A stretch of DNA of 64,000 nt from Cunninghamia lanceolata (Eukaryota > Streptophyta > Pinopsida > Cupressales > Cupressaceae). Location of the stretch: NCBI GenBank assembly GCA_027924645.1, contig BSBN01000809.1, positions 41,260,001 to 41,324,000 on the forward strand, in the 5' to 3' direction. The translations under genes and the position numbers were made by a program. Shown in pieces: positions 48,059 to 60,690 of the stretch. Under the pieces are notes generated by a model. The model made no database searches. It was not told the DNA's origin and was given only the letters and a program-made list of their open reading frames with translations. Every line of letters starts with the position of its first letter. Position 1 is the stretch's first letter.

Positions 48059-48680
48059 TGTTGGCACCTAACTCAAAAAAATTGTAAATATCCTGTCTTG
48101 TGCTCTATTTGTTGTCTTGGTATTTCCCTTGCCTTATCCATGTGGAAAAACCTAAAAAAATCTCAAGAAAAATCTAAGTGTGGCCTTCCCTTAGCCATTT
48201 TCTTGCATTCCCAAGTTTTTAAGTTTTCCTAGAACCTTGGAATGTTCTGGGTTATGAGAGTTTCCTCTCCCCTGGCATGTTGGTCCTTCAGTCCCTGGTT
48301 CCCCCTAGGAACCTCAAACCTTGACAATAATCCTTTTTTTTCCAAAGTCCATGTGGTCGTAATGTTGACTTCGACACGAAGATAAAACTTTTGTAAGTGT
48401 TGGGCCTTTTTCATGTTTGTTGCCCTTTCCCAGGTTTTCAGGTTCTTGAGGGTCCTTGGAAACTTGAAACCTTGTTCGTAGGGTCTATGTTTCCCTGGAA
48501 CCCTAGTTTCTTTGCTTTCTCCTTTTCCTTTCAAGTTTTTGGGTTTTTGTGGAACCTTGGAAGCTTGTCCTCATGTTCCCCGGTTCCCTGAAACCTTGAT
48601 TTCCTAGCTCCTTCATTATTTGGTCATGAGATTCCAAGTTTCTTTAGAACTTTAGATCTCGCCCCTCAACTCTTTGGTTC
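48059..48680 (+). repeat. 3' LTR of the Tat-like element, first part
   Basis: TGTTGGCACCTAACTC... matches 36509-37135 and is cut at GGTTC by the gag-only element. It continues at about 60082. Confidence 0.8.
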
Positions 48681-50445
48681 TATTGATTAACAAATTTGTC
48701 ATTCAGGTTTATACTCCTTTGCCCACACGGATGACAACCTGACCAACAGTTGAGTCACTTGCAATGTTGGTTGCAAGTGCTCTCTGATTATTTTACAAGG
48801 CGCATCTACCTTTGAATGATTTACAAGGAATGAAAAATGAAGTATGCCTTTGACTAGAAAGTAGAAAAGGTAAACTAACACCTATTCCTAACTAAGAAAA
48901 TAGATGTGAAAGATTATTCAAAAAGAAGTGAATGCGAACAAATGACACCCAGTCCATTTATCCCACACCCATGAACAATACCCAAGAAGAAATGAACAAT
49001 AGATCCCCTTTCAATAGATGAATAAAGATAAACATCTACACCATCTAGCATAACATAACATACATTTGAAAGTGATTACAAAGATTCAAAGTCCATTTGC
49101 AATTGAAAGAAAATATTAACAAATGCATAGATTTGAAATATATCCTTTATTTCTCAAATGCAAAATGTGAGTTTAAAACCTCCACATCCTTGTACAACAA
49201 AATTGTGCAAAAAGAAAAACAAGCTATTCCCCTGTTCTTGGATAGCTGGGAAAAAGGTCCCTATTCCCCTGAAAAGTTCCCCCTTTATAGTTTTTTCAAA
49301 ACCCAAAAATATACCTAAACATAATTGTCCGTAACGGTTCTCTAAGTAACCGCTATCAAGAAAGCGAGCTCAAACAGAAGTAGTTATCTTACATCAAAAT
49401 TTTGGTTACCATCTCTAATTACAAAAAGATTTCATGCATGTCAAACAAGTGGCATTATATTACCCTAGGTATGAGGGCGATTCCTAATTCTAGTCTTATT
49501 TCCATAAAAAGATTATGCAATTCAGCACGTTCTTCCTCTTCTTCCAGAACAAAGATTACCCTGCGATATTCAGCATAGCTGGTCTTCTCTTTCCACGCAA
49601 CTGGGAGATGATATCATTCTACTCTTCTTCAGGCCAGTTCAAATTGGGTTGCAGGACAGGCATGGGTTCACCATCCCAAGTCTCATTACTCGCAGGAAGT
49701 CCCATTTTGAAAATGTCTTGGTTGATAAAAACTGAACTCAGAGGTACCACCACCTTTCTCTATAGAGAAGCTAATTTAATTATGCCAGTAGGTAATGATG
49801 ACTTTTAACTTGTTGATGCCATGCTACTACCTCAGTGAGCTCCATTACACTTGTCATTTAAGAGGTAATTAATGCATCATTGATTTTGTACGTTGAGAAA
49901 TGAGTCTTAAGATTGAGTTTGTATTTCATAACTCCTGAAAAGACATTCTCATGATATGTCGTACAGATAATCAAATGAGCTGGAGATGCTTTGAAAACTA
50001 GGAATTTGTTGGAGGGTTACAGAGTCATGGAAAAGCAAAACCATTGAATCACATATCGGGAGTTCCAGGATTTCGAAAGCCTCTGACAATGAATGAAGTC
50101 GGGCCATCGGAGCTCTTGCGAACTTTTGAACTATCAAAGTGGTGTTCAAAAACTTTCAACTTCCTCGACAATAAGAGGGGTCGGGAGGTCGGCCATTTCA
50201 TGAACTTAAGAACATAAGTTGGAAGGACAAGGAATTCATGAACTTGAAAAATGCCTGACAACAAAGAATGAAGTGTTGATGAGTGTTGGGTTTTTATAAA
50301 ATGTCCCCATGACTCGATTTGTAAGATTAAAATTTCATAAGAGGTAAGATCTTTGGGCATGGAAAATGACCAGATTGGGGCAAGACAATGTTATGATTAT
50401 ACCAAATTTTTTGAAAATTTATGGGTTTAAATTTTTGGGGCAACA
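48681..50445 (-). repeat. 3' LTR (left) of the gag-only element
   Basis: 1765 bp, intact. The right LTR lacks about 33 bp found here near 49840-49875. Confidence 0.85.
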
Positions 50446-51348
50446 ACAGGCTCTAATAGGGGATGAGGACTATGAAGGATGAAGCAAGGAACCCAGAATC
50501 TCAAGCGCAGACCAGTGATTTAATCCAAGGGGCAATAGAGTCAAGAAGCATAGAGGAACATGGTAAAATAGGAAAGGAAAACCAACAATACTACCAGCAC
50601 AACAAAAACTCCTAATATGTACATGGTTGGGAGACCCTACCTCTAGGTGGCTCTAGGATGATCATGCAAATCTGTTAACTAGTTGGGAGAAATAGCAGCC
50701 TGTGCAAAATAATGACAGATGAGTTAGAAACACGTACACCATCAGTTGCCAATTGGTGACTATCCTTATCAAGTGGATAAGAATGACATTACATAAAAAT
50801 CTTCTGGATGTGACTTGATACTCAAGAAGCCATTCTTTATTGTACACTTCTCTGATTTGATGACTTATATCAGTATTACAGTCCATCATATGATTACCAG
50901 CATCTATCTGAATATCACCAGGTATGATATCATGATATACTTGTTTTGGCCGGCCAAGAGAAAACAACCCTTGAATCGGACATCCCACACACAAACCATG
51001 GGATAAAAACTCCTCACCAGTACTGTTTGTGGAAGTAAATAATATAGGATCCCATCTTGTCATACATGTCCCAACATTTTCCTACATATGATCACCCCTA
51101 TTTGTAGCATACAAATTCACACCCATGCCTGAAAATAACCATGACTACTCAAGACATCAGGATGACAACCATTGGCCATATGTGTCTCATGTAAAACCTG
51201 AAGTGGATGAGGCTAAAAATCTTCATCACAAACAATATTTTTGTGTGGCTGAGAATCAAACCCAACTGAAATAATCTCATCTTTCTCTGTGGTGTTTGAC
51301 TCAATAACTTCATGACACATTTCATCATTTCCATCCATATCCTATAGA
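50446..51348 (-). other. Interior of the gag-only element, 3' of gag
   Basis: Frames of 74 and 133 codons lie on the element's strand (51149-51373 and 50662-51063) but show no domain. They may be the decayed end of the gag-like frame. Confidence 0.4.
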
Positions 51349-52669
51349 TTAAACATTGCAACTTCTTCTCCACACAAAAAAATCATCCTCACTTGCATTA
51401 AGACACCAATTTAGAATGTAAACAACATGAGGCTTATCATATTTAGACATTTGATCTCTTTCATTTAGACTATCATGATCACTCTTAACATCATCTTCCA
51501 ATTTTTGTTTAAAAATCTTGGTATCTAGATTTTCAAAATGAAAAGATTCAAAGGAAAGATCATTTCTAACCTCTTCTTGTAGCCATGCATCATTATCATC
51601 TTGCTCAGAAAACATGAAGGCCCCATATTCAGCTTGCATGCACTCTAGAGAGAAGGTATTCGATGCCTCATCCTTATGCTGTGCAGCCTCCAGTTGCTCA
51701 TTATCGCTATAAAAAGTAAATGACTCCATTTTTTCTGTAGATAGGGAGGTTGAAACAACTTTGTTTGCATTACCCTCTTCACTATCAATATCATGGAAGC
51801 ATGGTTCGCTTTCTCTGCCATTTGAGGGGCTTTCGGTTTTATCATTTTCCTCTTCATAATGGAAATAAAAGGCTTCCATTCTTCTATCTACATGAGGTTT
51901 AATTTTTACATTTCTCATCTCTTTTCTACAAAAGTGCTTTGGATCAAAAACAATGAGATTGAGACGTTCAGCAAGAGGCTGTGTATTTAGGAAACCCACA
52001 GAATGAAAACTTTGTTTGTGCATAATAGACTTCTTAACATGTCTATTATTCAAATTATTTACAACCTGATTTGTTCTCCAGAGACCACTCAAAATCAAGC
52101 CATCCTCTATTTTCATAGCCTGTTGTTGAGCAATTTCAATATCATTCACTTTACTTCGTGTCAACTCAAATTGAACATCAGGGTGCAAAGAGGAAAAAAA
52201 AGCACAAAGCTGAAGTTGCTCACTTGGTTGAATGGAGGCGAGAATCTTTTCGAGCAGCCGGTTGAACCTATCCACAAAATCTCTGATGGATTCTCCTTTC
52301 TTTTGTATGTTGAAAAATTGACATAGTAGAGCAGCCTCATCAACATGACCCTTATATCTTCCCAAAAACTTATTCTTCAAAGAGTCCCAATCAGTAATCA
52401 GTAATATATTTATCTTCTAAATAGTGGAACCAATCTACTACAGGTCCAATAAGAGATTCAATAAATAAACAAACATAAACATCCTCTTCACTTACCCCCA
52501 AAATACTGCATGCAACTGCGAATGCCAGAAGGTGATTTTCAGCATCTTGATGATTCTCTCCACTAAACTTTGGGAAGTGCTTTCTTGATCCTTCAGGCAA
52601 TGGTGAAAACAGAGGCAAAAAGAGAGGTCCAAAATGATTTCCCCATAGCTGAGGAGAAGCCAATGCCAT
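51349..52669 (-). pseudogene. Gag-like gene broken by a 7-bp tandem duplication
   Basis: Two open pieces, 52391-52669 (92 codons, start MALASPQLWGNHFGPLF) and 51349-52380 (343 codons), form one gag gene. The first holds FPKFSGENHQDAENHLLAFA and VVDWFHYLEDKYI, the second NKFLGRYKGHVDEAALLCQF and RFNRLLEKI, a typical retrotransposon gag core. Between them AATCAGT is repeated exactly (52389-52395 and 52396-52402) and shifts the frame; one copy would keep it. After the core the protein becomes long, acidic and low in Cys (about residues 200-340) with no CCHC knuckle. The length and the open second part suggest recent loss. Confidence 0.85.
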
Positions 52670-52844
52670 AATGCAATTCTAAAAAATAAATTAGTAACAG
52701 GTCTTCGCTAGAATAAATTGTTTATGGACACGTTCCATTTTATAGAGCCGCCGGCCTCCGTTCTCGGGGAGGCACCTTTAAATTTTTGGGAAAATAGTAG
52801 CACTGATCTTCAATTTTGAATCTCCAGTAGAGTCACCAAAAATC

Positions 52845-54083
52845 TGTTGGTTAACAGATTTGTCATTCAAGTTTATACTCCTTTGCCCACATGGACGGCA
52901 ACCTGACCAACAGTTGAGTCACTTGCAATGTTGGTTGCAAGTGCTCTCTGCTTATTTTACAAGGTGCAGCTACCTTCAAATGATTTACAAGGAATGAAAA
53001 ATGAAGTATACTTTTGACCAGAAAGTAGAAAAGGTAAACTAACACCTATTCCTAACTAAGAAAATAGATGTGAAAGATTATTCAAAAAGAAGTGAATGCG
53101 AACAAATGACACCCAGTCCATTTATCCCACACCCACGAACAACACCCGAGAAGAAATGAACAACAGATCCCCTTTCAATAGATGAATAAAGATAAACATC
53201 TACACCATCTAGCATAACATAACATACATTTGAAAGTGATTACAAAGATTCAAAGTCCATTTGCAATTGAAAGAAAATATTAACAAATGCACAAATTTGA
53301 AATATATCCTTTATTTCCCAAATGCAAAATGTGAGTTTAAAACCTCCACATCCCTGTACCACAAAATTTTGTAGAAAGAAAAACAAGTTGTTCCCCTATT
53401 CTTGGATAGCTGGGAAAAAGGTCCCTATTCCCTTGAAAAGTTCCCCTTTATAGTTTTTTCAAAACCCAAAAATATACCTAAACGTAACTGTCTGTAACGG
53501 TTCTCTAAGTAACCGCTATCAAGAAAGTGACCTCAAATAGAAACAATTACATTACATCAAAATTTTGGTTACCATCACTAATTAAAAAAAGATTTCATGC
53601 ATGCCAAACAAGTGGCATTAGATTCCCCCAGGGTATGGGGGTGATTCCTAATTCCAGTCGTATTTCCATAAAAAGATTATGTAATTTAACACGTTCTTCC
53701 TCTTCTTCCAGAATGAAGATTACCCTACGATATTCAGCATATCTGGTCTTCTCTTTCCTCTTGCACAACTGGGATATGATATTAGTCTGCTCTTCTTCGG
53801 GCTAGTTCAAGTCGGGTTGCAGGATAGGCATGGGTTCACCATTCCAAGTCTCATTACTCGCAGGAAGTCCCATTTTGAAAATGTCTTGGTTGATAAAAAC
53901 TGAACTCAGAGGTACCACCACCTTTCTCTGTAGAGAAGTTGATTTAATTACACTAGTAGGTAATGATGAATTTTAACTTGTTGATGTCGTGCTACTACCT
54001 CAGTGAGTGCATCATTGATTTTGTACGTTGAGAAACGAGTCTTAAGATTGAGTTCGTATTTCATAACTCTTGAAAAGACATTC
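52845..54083 (-). repeat. 5' LTR (right) of the gag-only element, first part
   Basis: Starts TGTTGGTTAACAGATTTG. It is interrupted at CATTC by chromovirus II and resumes at 59585. Confidence 0.85.
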
Positions 54084-54442
54084 TGTTATGAAACAACTTG
54101 CACAATATCTAAATATAATAGTAATATGCTGCAAATACTTGATAATAATATGCCACTTCGAGGGGGCAACCTCCTAATCCTCTTCGAGGGGGATACCTCC
54201 AATAGTCTTTAGTAAGAACACAATACTCAATATGATGTGAAATGAGACTCACTACCTCCTATATATACCTATTTATGCCTAGGATATCACCCAGGCCGAC
54301 TTAGATAGCCCTATAGAAGACTTAGGCTGACCTAAACAACTAAATAACAATATAATAATGATAATATGACTTAATTAGGAGTTAAGATAGCCACAAGCCA
54401 ACTATTCATAACCCTATGTACACCAATATTAAGGGCGTAGCA
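54084..54442 (-). repeat. 3' LTR of chromovirus II
   Basis: TGTTATGAAAC...GGGCGTAGCA on the plus strand, 359 bp. Confidence 0.92.
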
Positions 54443-54444
54443 TG

Positions 54445-56085
54445 CCCCCCCTCTTCAAAGAAGCATTGCCCTCAATGCTAACCAAGTGTGGATTCTTTTG
54501 AATGAACTCCTCATCCTCCCATGTGGCCTCTTCAACTAGTAAATTCTTCCATTGGATGAGATACTGAGTGAGGGTTCTATTCCTCAGCTTCTTCGTGCAT
54601 GTTTGAAGAATGCCCTCTGGTTCCAAAATTATTCTTCCTTCTTCATCAAGCTCTAGTAGTACTGTTTGAGTAGGAATATTCTACCCAATTACCTTCTTCA
54701 AACAAGAAACATGAAAAACTGGATGTATCTTTGTTGTTGGTGGCAACTCTAGCTTGTAGGCAACACTACCAATCTTTTGCATGATTTGGTATGGCCCATA
54801 ATATCTTGGAGACAACTTATTATTCTTTTTTTGTTGCTTCATTGAGATTTGTTTATAAGGCTGCAATCTCAAGAAGACCCAATCCCCAACTTCAAAATTT
54901 CTTTCACTACGATGTTGGTCTGCCTGTTGTTTCATTCAATTTTGTGCCATAGCTAAATTCTCCTTGAGTCTTGAAAGTACCTATTGTTGATGAAGCAAGT
55001 GGTCCTCTACTGCCTGAACTCTTGGTGACACCTTTAATGATGATGTGATGGAAGGAGGATGATATCCATAAAGTGCCAAAAATGGAGACATTTTTGATGA
55101 GCTATGAAAAGAAGTGTTATACCACTATTCTGCAAGTGGTAGCCAATCTACCCATTGAGATTGTTTCTCTGAAGTGAAACAACGTAGATATCCTTCCAAA
55201 CATTTATTAACAACCTTAGTTTGCCCATCTGATTAAGGATGGTATGAAGAACTATGAGCCAATTGAGTACCCAAACATGAGAATAAATCTTTCCAAAAGT
55301 GACTAGTAAAGATAGGATCACGATCACTGACAATAACCTTAGGTGTAACATGTAGCTTTTGGATATTCTCCAAGAAAACTTTTGCCACTGCACTTGCTGT
55401 AAAAGGATGTGATAATGCAATGAAATGTGCATATTTAGTGAGGTGATCAACTACTACCATGATGACATTATGACCTTTAGATTTGGGAAGCCCTGTGATG
55501 AAGTCCATGGATACCTCTTCCCAACATTGGCTAGGAATAGATAAGGGCTGCAAGAGACCTGGTGTCTTAATTATCTCCCCCTTATTTCTTTGACAAACCA
55601 AACATTCAGCCACAAATTTTTGCACCTCACCTTTTAGCCCTTCCCAAAAAAAATCTTGCTTGACCCGATGATATGTCTTCAAAAATCTTGAATGACCACC
55701 AACTGGGGACTCATGTAGCTCTGTGAGAATCTTGTGTTGAAGAGTGGAATTCTTGCAGAGATAGAAGCGCTCTTTATACCAAAGAATATCTCCCTTCAAA
55801 CAAAACTTATCTGAACTACAAGGATCACTTTTTAATTGTTGGATGAGATTACTTGTTGCAACATCATTTTGCCACTCTGCTTTGGCTTCTTCCACCCAAT
55901 TTGCTTGTAATATTGAAAGGGCACACAATAAGGCTTCATCTTTCTCATCCTTCCTAGAAAGTGCATCAGCCACAATATTTTCCTTCCCTTTCTTATATAC
56001 AATCTCAAAGTCATATCCCGACATCTTAGTGACCCATTTTTGTTGCTCTTTAGAGGATAGTCTTTGTTCCAAAAAATATTTTAGG
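54445..56085 (-). pseudogene. Chromovirus II integrase and chromodomain
   Basis: One frame runs through with a few stops. The zinc finger is HESPVGGH, TYHRV and CLVC (about 55560-55740). The core holds VSMDFITGLPKS with the first Asp (about 55495-55520) and VIVSDRDPIF with the second (about 55310-55340). After SSSYHP a TAA replaces the usual Gln codon. The third catalytic residue, normally Glu in DGQTEVVN, is Lys (GQTKVVN, codon at 55215-55217). The C-terminus has YYGPYQIMQKIG and IHPVFHVSCLKKV, then the chromodomain ILQTCTKKLRNRTLT...LIQWK...EATWEDE to about 54500. The catalytic change alone would stop integration. Confidence 0.88.
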
Positions 56086-57128
56086 CTATCATGATCTGTC
56101 TTAACCTTGAAGTGTCAGCCCATTAAATAAAGCCTCCATTATTTAACTGCGTGAAGGATTGCTAGCATTTCCTTCTCATAAATAGGTTTGAGCTGATTTT
56201 TACCCTTTAATTGACGACTCTCAAAAGCAATTGGTCGACCTTCTTACATGAGAACTGCTCCTATCCCATTTCCAGAAGCATCACATTCCACAATGAATTC
56301 CTTGGTGAAGTCCAGAGTGGCAAGCACTGGAGTTGTACACATAGCCTCCTTCAATTGCTCAAATACTACATTAGCAGACTCATTCCAATGAAAAGAATCC
56401 TTCTTCAAGAAAGTGGTGAGGGGTGCTACTATACAACCATAATTCTTCACAAATCTTCTATAGTACCCTGTCAATCCCAAGAAACCCCTCAGTTTCTTAA
56501 TGGTTTTTGGAATAGGCCATTCCATGATAGCCTTAATTTTGTTAGGGTCCACCTTGACTCCTTCATGTGAAACTATGTGTCCCAAATACTCCACCTCCTT
56601 AAGACCAAAAGCACACTTGGATGGCTTAGCATAGAGTTGATGATATTTGAGTAATTGTAATGCTTGATCTACATGCTGCAAATGTTCTTCCCAAGTCTTG
56701 CTATAAATCAATATATCATCAAAGAACACTAACACAAACTTTCTCAAGAACTTCTTAAAAATGGAATTCATCAAACTTTGGAATGTAGATGGTGCATTGG
56801 TAAGGCCGAATGGCATCACCAAAAATTCATAATGACCCTCGTGAGTTTGGAATGCTGTCTTACAAATATCTTCCTCCTTAATCCGAATTTGGTGATAACC
56901 AGATCTAAGATCTAACTTGGTAAAATACATAGCTCCATTCAATTCATCTAGCAAATCATCAATGACTGGAATAGGAAACTTATCTTTAATGGTGTACATG
57001 TTGAGCACTCTATAATCTGGACACATGCACCAAGATTCATCTTTCTTATGCACCATCACCACAGGCGAGGAGTAAGCACTTTGGCTATGCCTGATAATTC
57101 TTGCCTCTAGCATCTCCTCAACAATTTT
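56040..57128 (-). pseudogene. Chromovirus II reverse transcriptase and RNase H
   Basis: Open for 289 codons from about 57113. RT motifs: [49 protein letters not shown], and [11 protein letters not shown] at about 56695-56728 with intact catalytic Asp pair; [18 protein letters not shown] and [13 protein letters not shown] follow. RNase H has [16 protein letters not shown] and then TAA where CAA (Gln) is expected (near 56241), IYEKEMLAIL, and DHDSLKYFLEQR near 56060-56095. Two further stops near 56110-56165. Confidence 0.9.
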
Positions 57129-57130
57129 TT

Positions 57131-57772
57131 CTATATCACTTTTTGTATGTGTGGGTACCTATAAGGCCTGATGTTTGGTGGTTGGCTACCTGGAACTAGT
57201 TGTATGGCATGGTCATGATCCCTCTTACGAGGAAGTCCTTTAGGCATATCTCCAAGAACCACTGAGTGACGATCAATTATTGCTTGTAAATCTAGATGAG
57301 TAGGAGCATTAGATTGAGAGACTTCTAATGAACATAGCTGGGCCACAAATCCATCTGCTCCTTTCTTAAGCAACTTTTGCATTTGATGAGAGCTTACCAT
57401 CTGTGGGGATTTTGCCTTCAACCCCTTTAGCTCCACTACCTTTCCTTCTAATTGAAATCTCATGAATAGTTCTTGGAAGTTCATCTCAATTGTTCCCAAT
57501 GTAGTAAGCCATTGTACTCCCAAAACAATATCTGTTGCACCCATGGATATTACATACATTGGGGTATCAAGTTGATAATCTCCCATGGATAATTTAATGC
57601 TATGACACTTCCCCGAACAACTAACTATACCCCCATCTGCAATCAAAACCTGAAACTCTGGGGCTGGATATATAAAACAATTTAGACGAGTTGCCAACTT
57701 TTTGTTGATAAAATTATGAGTACTACCTGAGTCGATCAACACTGTTACTTTCTGCTTCTTTAAGAAACCCAC
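57131..57772 (-). pseudogene. Chromovirus II protease
   Basis: 213 codons open. The active-site motif is intact: VLIDSGSTHNFINKKLA with Asp-Ser-Gly at about 57735-57745, and IVLGVQWLTTLG later. A one-base shift near 57125-57140 separates it from RT, before [11 protein letters not shown]. It shares the frame of the 3' half of gag except for one stop at about 57888. Confidence 0.88.
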
Positions 57773-57889
57773 TACCTTGAGAGTTTGTGGTGCACTAAAA
57801 CCTGAGAGTGCATGACAAGAAATGATTGGTTGAGAATCATGTGATTCCTCACTTGACTCCCTATCCTCCTCTAATATGGGTTCCTCCTC

Positions 57890-58874
57890 TTATTCCTCAC
57901 TTGGACCTTCAATATAGAACAATTTCTTTTCACTACATTTATGTCCTCGACTGTATTTGCTATCACAATTGAAACACAACCCTTTTGCTCTTTTCTCCTC
58001 AATTTGTTGTGGAGTCAACCTAGTAGGTTGAGGAAGAGAAGGTGTTGAATATCCTTTCTCTCTTGTCATATTAGCCCCTTGCTTTCTAGGAATCAAATAC
58101 TTCTCCTCTACCCTGCGTGCCAAGATAAAAGACTCATTTACTAAGCTAGGACTAAACATGCGTACCTCATGTTGAATGTGATCCTTGAGACCACCCAAGA
58201 ATAAATCATTCAAGTTCTCCTCTATAATTGTATCCACTCTTAATGATAATTTTGGAATCTTGAATATAATCCTTAACTGATCCTGTTTGTTGAATTTTAG
58301 CAAGCTGGCTGAAGAAGTTGTCTGTCACACTATTGCTATATTGTGATTGGAGTTCTTCTGTAAAAATTGACCATGAGACGGTGAGACCCTTTTTTCTCTG
58401 ATGAGTACAAAGCCAACGATACCAAATGAATTGATCTGGTTCTAGATATAGGGAAGCCATTGTGACCTTTTGTCCATATGGGATTTGATGTACTTCAAAA
58501 AAATTCTCCATTTGGTTTATCCATGTTAGAGGATCCTTAGCATCGAACTTGCGTATATCCACCTTTGGAAAAAAATTCCTAGATCCCATAGGAGTATTAA
58601 AATTTGTGTCATTATTAGCCGACTTGAAGGTTTCACCTTGGTTGCTTGAGAACTCCTTTCTTGGTTCATTCATATAGGCGCTTAACATGCTTCGTATATC
58701 TGATATATCTCCTCTTAGGTCACACATATCCCTCTTAAACTCTTCCTTGAACTTACTTATTTCCTCATTTGGATTACTATCCTCTATTATTTCCTCATCC
58801 TTATCAGAGGATTTCCCCGGTGTGGCAGCATTCTTTTTGCCTCTTGTTGTAGGCCCCGTCATGATGGAAACCAA
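57890..58874 (-). pseudogene. Chromovirus II gag
   Basis: Starts at about 58874 or an internal ATG at 58859 (MTGPTTRGKK). It contains an acidic N-terminal region, DIRKFDAKDPLTWINQMENFFEV (about 58480-58555) and WYRWLC of the gag core. A shift near 58240-58300 moves to a second frame with FLGGLKDHIQHEVRMF and the knuckle CFNCDSKYSRGHKC (about 57935-57980), intact in its Cys and His. The frame ends with TAA at 57888-57890, likely a nonsense change within gag-pol. Confidence 0.88.
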
Positions 58875-59220
58875 TATTTTTGAAATAAATCACACAAATG
58901 AAATGTAAATTTTTTGAAATTTTTACTGTAACTTACTACAGCCAAGATACCACATACCCAGAAAAAAATCCAAAAAATTAGCAAATTTGCTGCCTTGAGA
59001 GCGTTTTTGTTGGAAACCCTAATTTTGTAATAACTCACTTATTTTTGCTTCAATTCCTCTGAAATCTAGATTATATCTTCTTTGATATGGTCTTCAAAAA
59101 CCCTTTAAAAATATTTAAAAAATTTGCTAAAATATGAAAGTTATGCTCTTCCCAAAATCACCTCCAATGTTGAGAAAAAATCTTGCCTCTACGGTGCCAA
59201 GATCATGCTCTGATACCACT

Positions 59221-59579
59221 TGTAATGAAACAACTTGCACAATATCTGAATATAATAGTAATATGCTGCAAATACTTAATAATAATATGCCACTTCGAGG
59301 GGGCAACCTCCTAATCCTCTTTGAGGGGGATACCTCCAATAGTCTTTAGTAAGAACACAATACTCAATATGATGTGAAATGAGACTCACTACCTCCTATA
59401 TATACCTATTTATGCCTAGGATATCACCCAGGCCGACTTAGATAGCCCTATAGAAGCCTTAGGCCAACCTAAACAACTAAATAACAATATAATAATGATA
59501 ATATGACTTAATTAGGAGTTAAGATAGCCACAAGCCGACTATTCATAACCCTATGTACACCAATATTAAGGGCGTAGCA
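59221..59579 (-). repeat. 5' LTR of chromovirus II
   Basis: TGTAATGAAAC...GGGCGTAGCA on the plus strand, 359 bp; next to the primer site at about 59207-59218. Confidence 0.92.
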
Positions 59580-59584
59580 CATTC

Positions 59585-60081
59585 TCATGATATGCCGTAC
59601 GAATAATCAAATGAGCTGGCGATGCTTTGAAAATTGGGAATCTCTTGGAGGGTCGCAGAGTCACGAAAAAGAAGAACCATTGAATCATATATCGGGAGTT
59701 CCGAGATTTCAAAAGCCTCCAACAATGAATGAAGTTGGGCCATCGGAGCTCTTGCAAACTTTCGAACTATTAGAGTGGTGTTCAAAAACTTTCAAGTTCC
59801 CCGACAATAAGAGGGGTCGAGAGGTCAGCCATTTCATGAACTCAAGAACATAAGTCGGAGGGACAAGGAATTCATGAACTTGAAAAAGGCCTGACAACAA
59901 AGAATGAAGTGTTGATGAGTGTTGGATTTTTATAAAATGTCCCCATGACTTGATTTGTAAGATTAAAATTTCATAAGAGGTAAGATCTTTGGGCACAGAA
60001 AATGACCAGATTGGGGCAAGGTAATGTTATGATTATACCAAAAATAATTAAAATGTATGGGTTTAAATTTTGGGGGCAATA
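59585..60081 (-). repeat. 5' LTR (right) of the gag-only element, last part
   Basis: Resumes after chromovirus II with the same text as 49946-50445 and ends GGGGGCAATA, a decayed CAACA. Confidence 0.85.
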
Positions 60082-60690
60082 GGTTCCACAATTCTCTCAA
60101 ACCTCGAAATCCCACTCTCGTCCCAAGGTTCCAAGTTTCACCAAAACCCTAGACTTCCACCCCTTTTGCTCTTTAGTCCCAAATACTTCTTAGACCCCAG
60201 ATCCCAACTTTCTTATTCTCTCAGCCTTGTTCCCTCTCGATTCTTAGTGCTTGGCCCCCTTTATTCTTCTACCTCCCCCGAGTTTTCAGACCTTTCTAGA
60301 ACCTTGTAAACCGCTCTCAGGTTCCAAAGTTCCAAGGTTCCCTAGAGCCCCAAAACCTCAGCAAAGTTTAGGAAACATGTTGAAACATGATGGGACATGC
60401 CAACAACTTCCAGGTTTGCCATTATTGATCTAATTTAATCCTTGCAACTTCTTGAAGGAAATTTTCCCACCCAAGTGCAATTACTCATTCCTAGGTACGA
60501 TTCCATATGCATTCCTTAGGCCGAGATAGGTGAAAATTGTGGATTTTGTGGGTTTTCTTCTTCCCTGCATTCATTTTAGTTGGTGAATTCAAAATTCCTT
60601 ATGCCCTTTGGAATCTCATCCTTGGGTTAGGGTAGGATGAGGGAAGATATATACTAGTTGATTATTTATTTAAAAGGAGGCTCATTAGAG
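60082..60690 (+). repeat. 3' LTR of the Tat-like element, second part
   Basis: Matches about 37100-37713 (for example TTCCCTGCATTCAT, GGTGAATTCAAAATTCCTTA, GATATATA). Similarity ends at ...TCATT near 60686. Confidence 0.7.

Larger units (their letters stand above)
54084..59579 (-). mobile_element. Chromovirus II (Ty3/gypsy, Reina-like), 5.5 kb
   Basis: LTRs of exactly 359 bp (54084-54442 and 59221-59579) differ at 8 positions by hand count. The perfect 5-bp duplication CATTC lies at 54079-54083 and 59580-59584. Primer site TGGTATCAGAGC (tRNA-iMet) is two bases from the right LTR on the minus strand; a purine tract AAGAGGGGGGGCA abuts the left LTR. Gag-pol is complete in order and nearly open, with about one shift in gag, one at the protease/RT border and roughly eight stops in pol. 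It is the youngest large element here by LTR divergence and by nesting, but is not active. Confidence 0.93.
48681..60081 (-). mobile_element. Gag-only LTR retrotransposon (TR-GAG type) with nested chromovirus
   Basis: LTRs of about 1.75 kb lie at 48681-50445 and at 52845-54083 plus 59585-60081, the second split by chromovirus II. The target duplication GGTTC is perfect (48676-48680 and 60082-60086) within the Tat 3' LTR. On the minus strand TTGGTGACTCTACTGGAGA lies at about 52820-52839 as the primer site. The 2.4-kb interior has a gag-like gene but no protease, RT, RNase H or integrase, so it is non-autonomous. A purine tract by the 3' LTR is not obvious. One LTR start has decayed from TGTTGGTTAAC to TATTGATTAAC. 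Confidence 0.85.
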
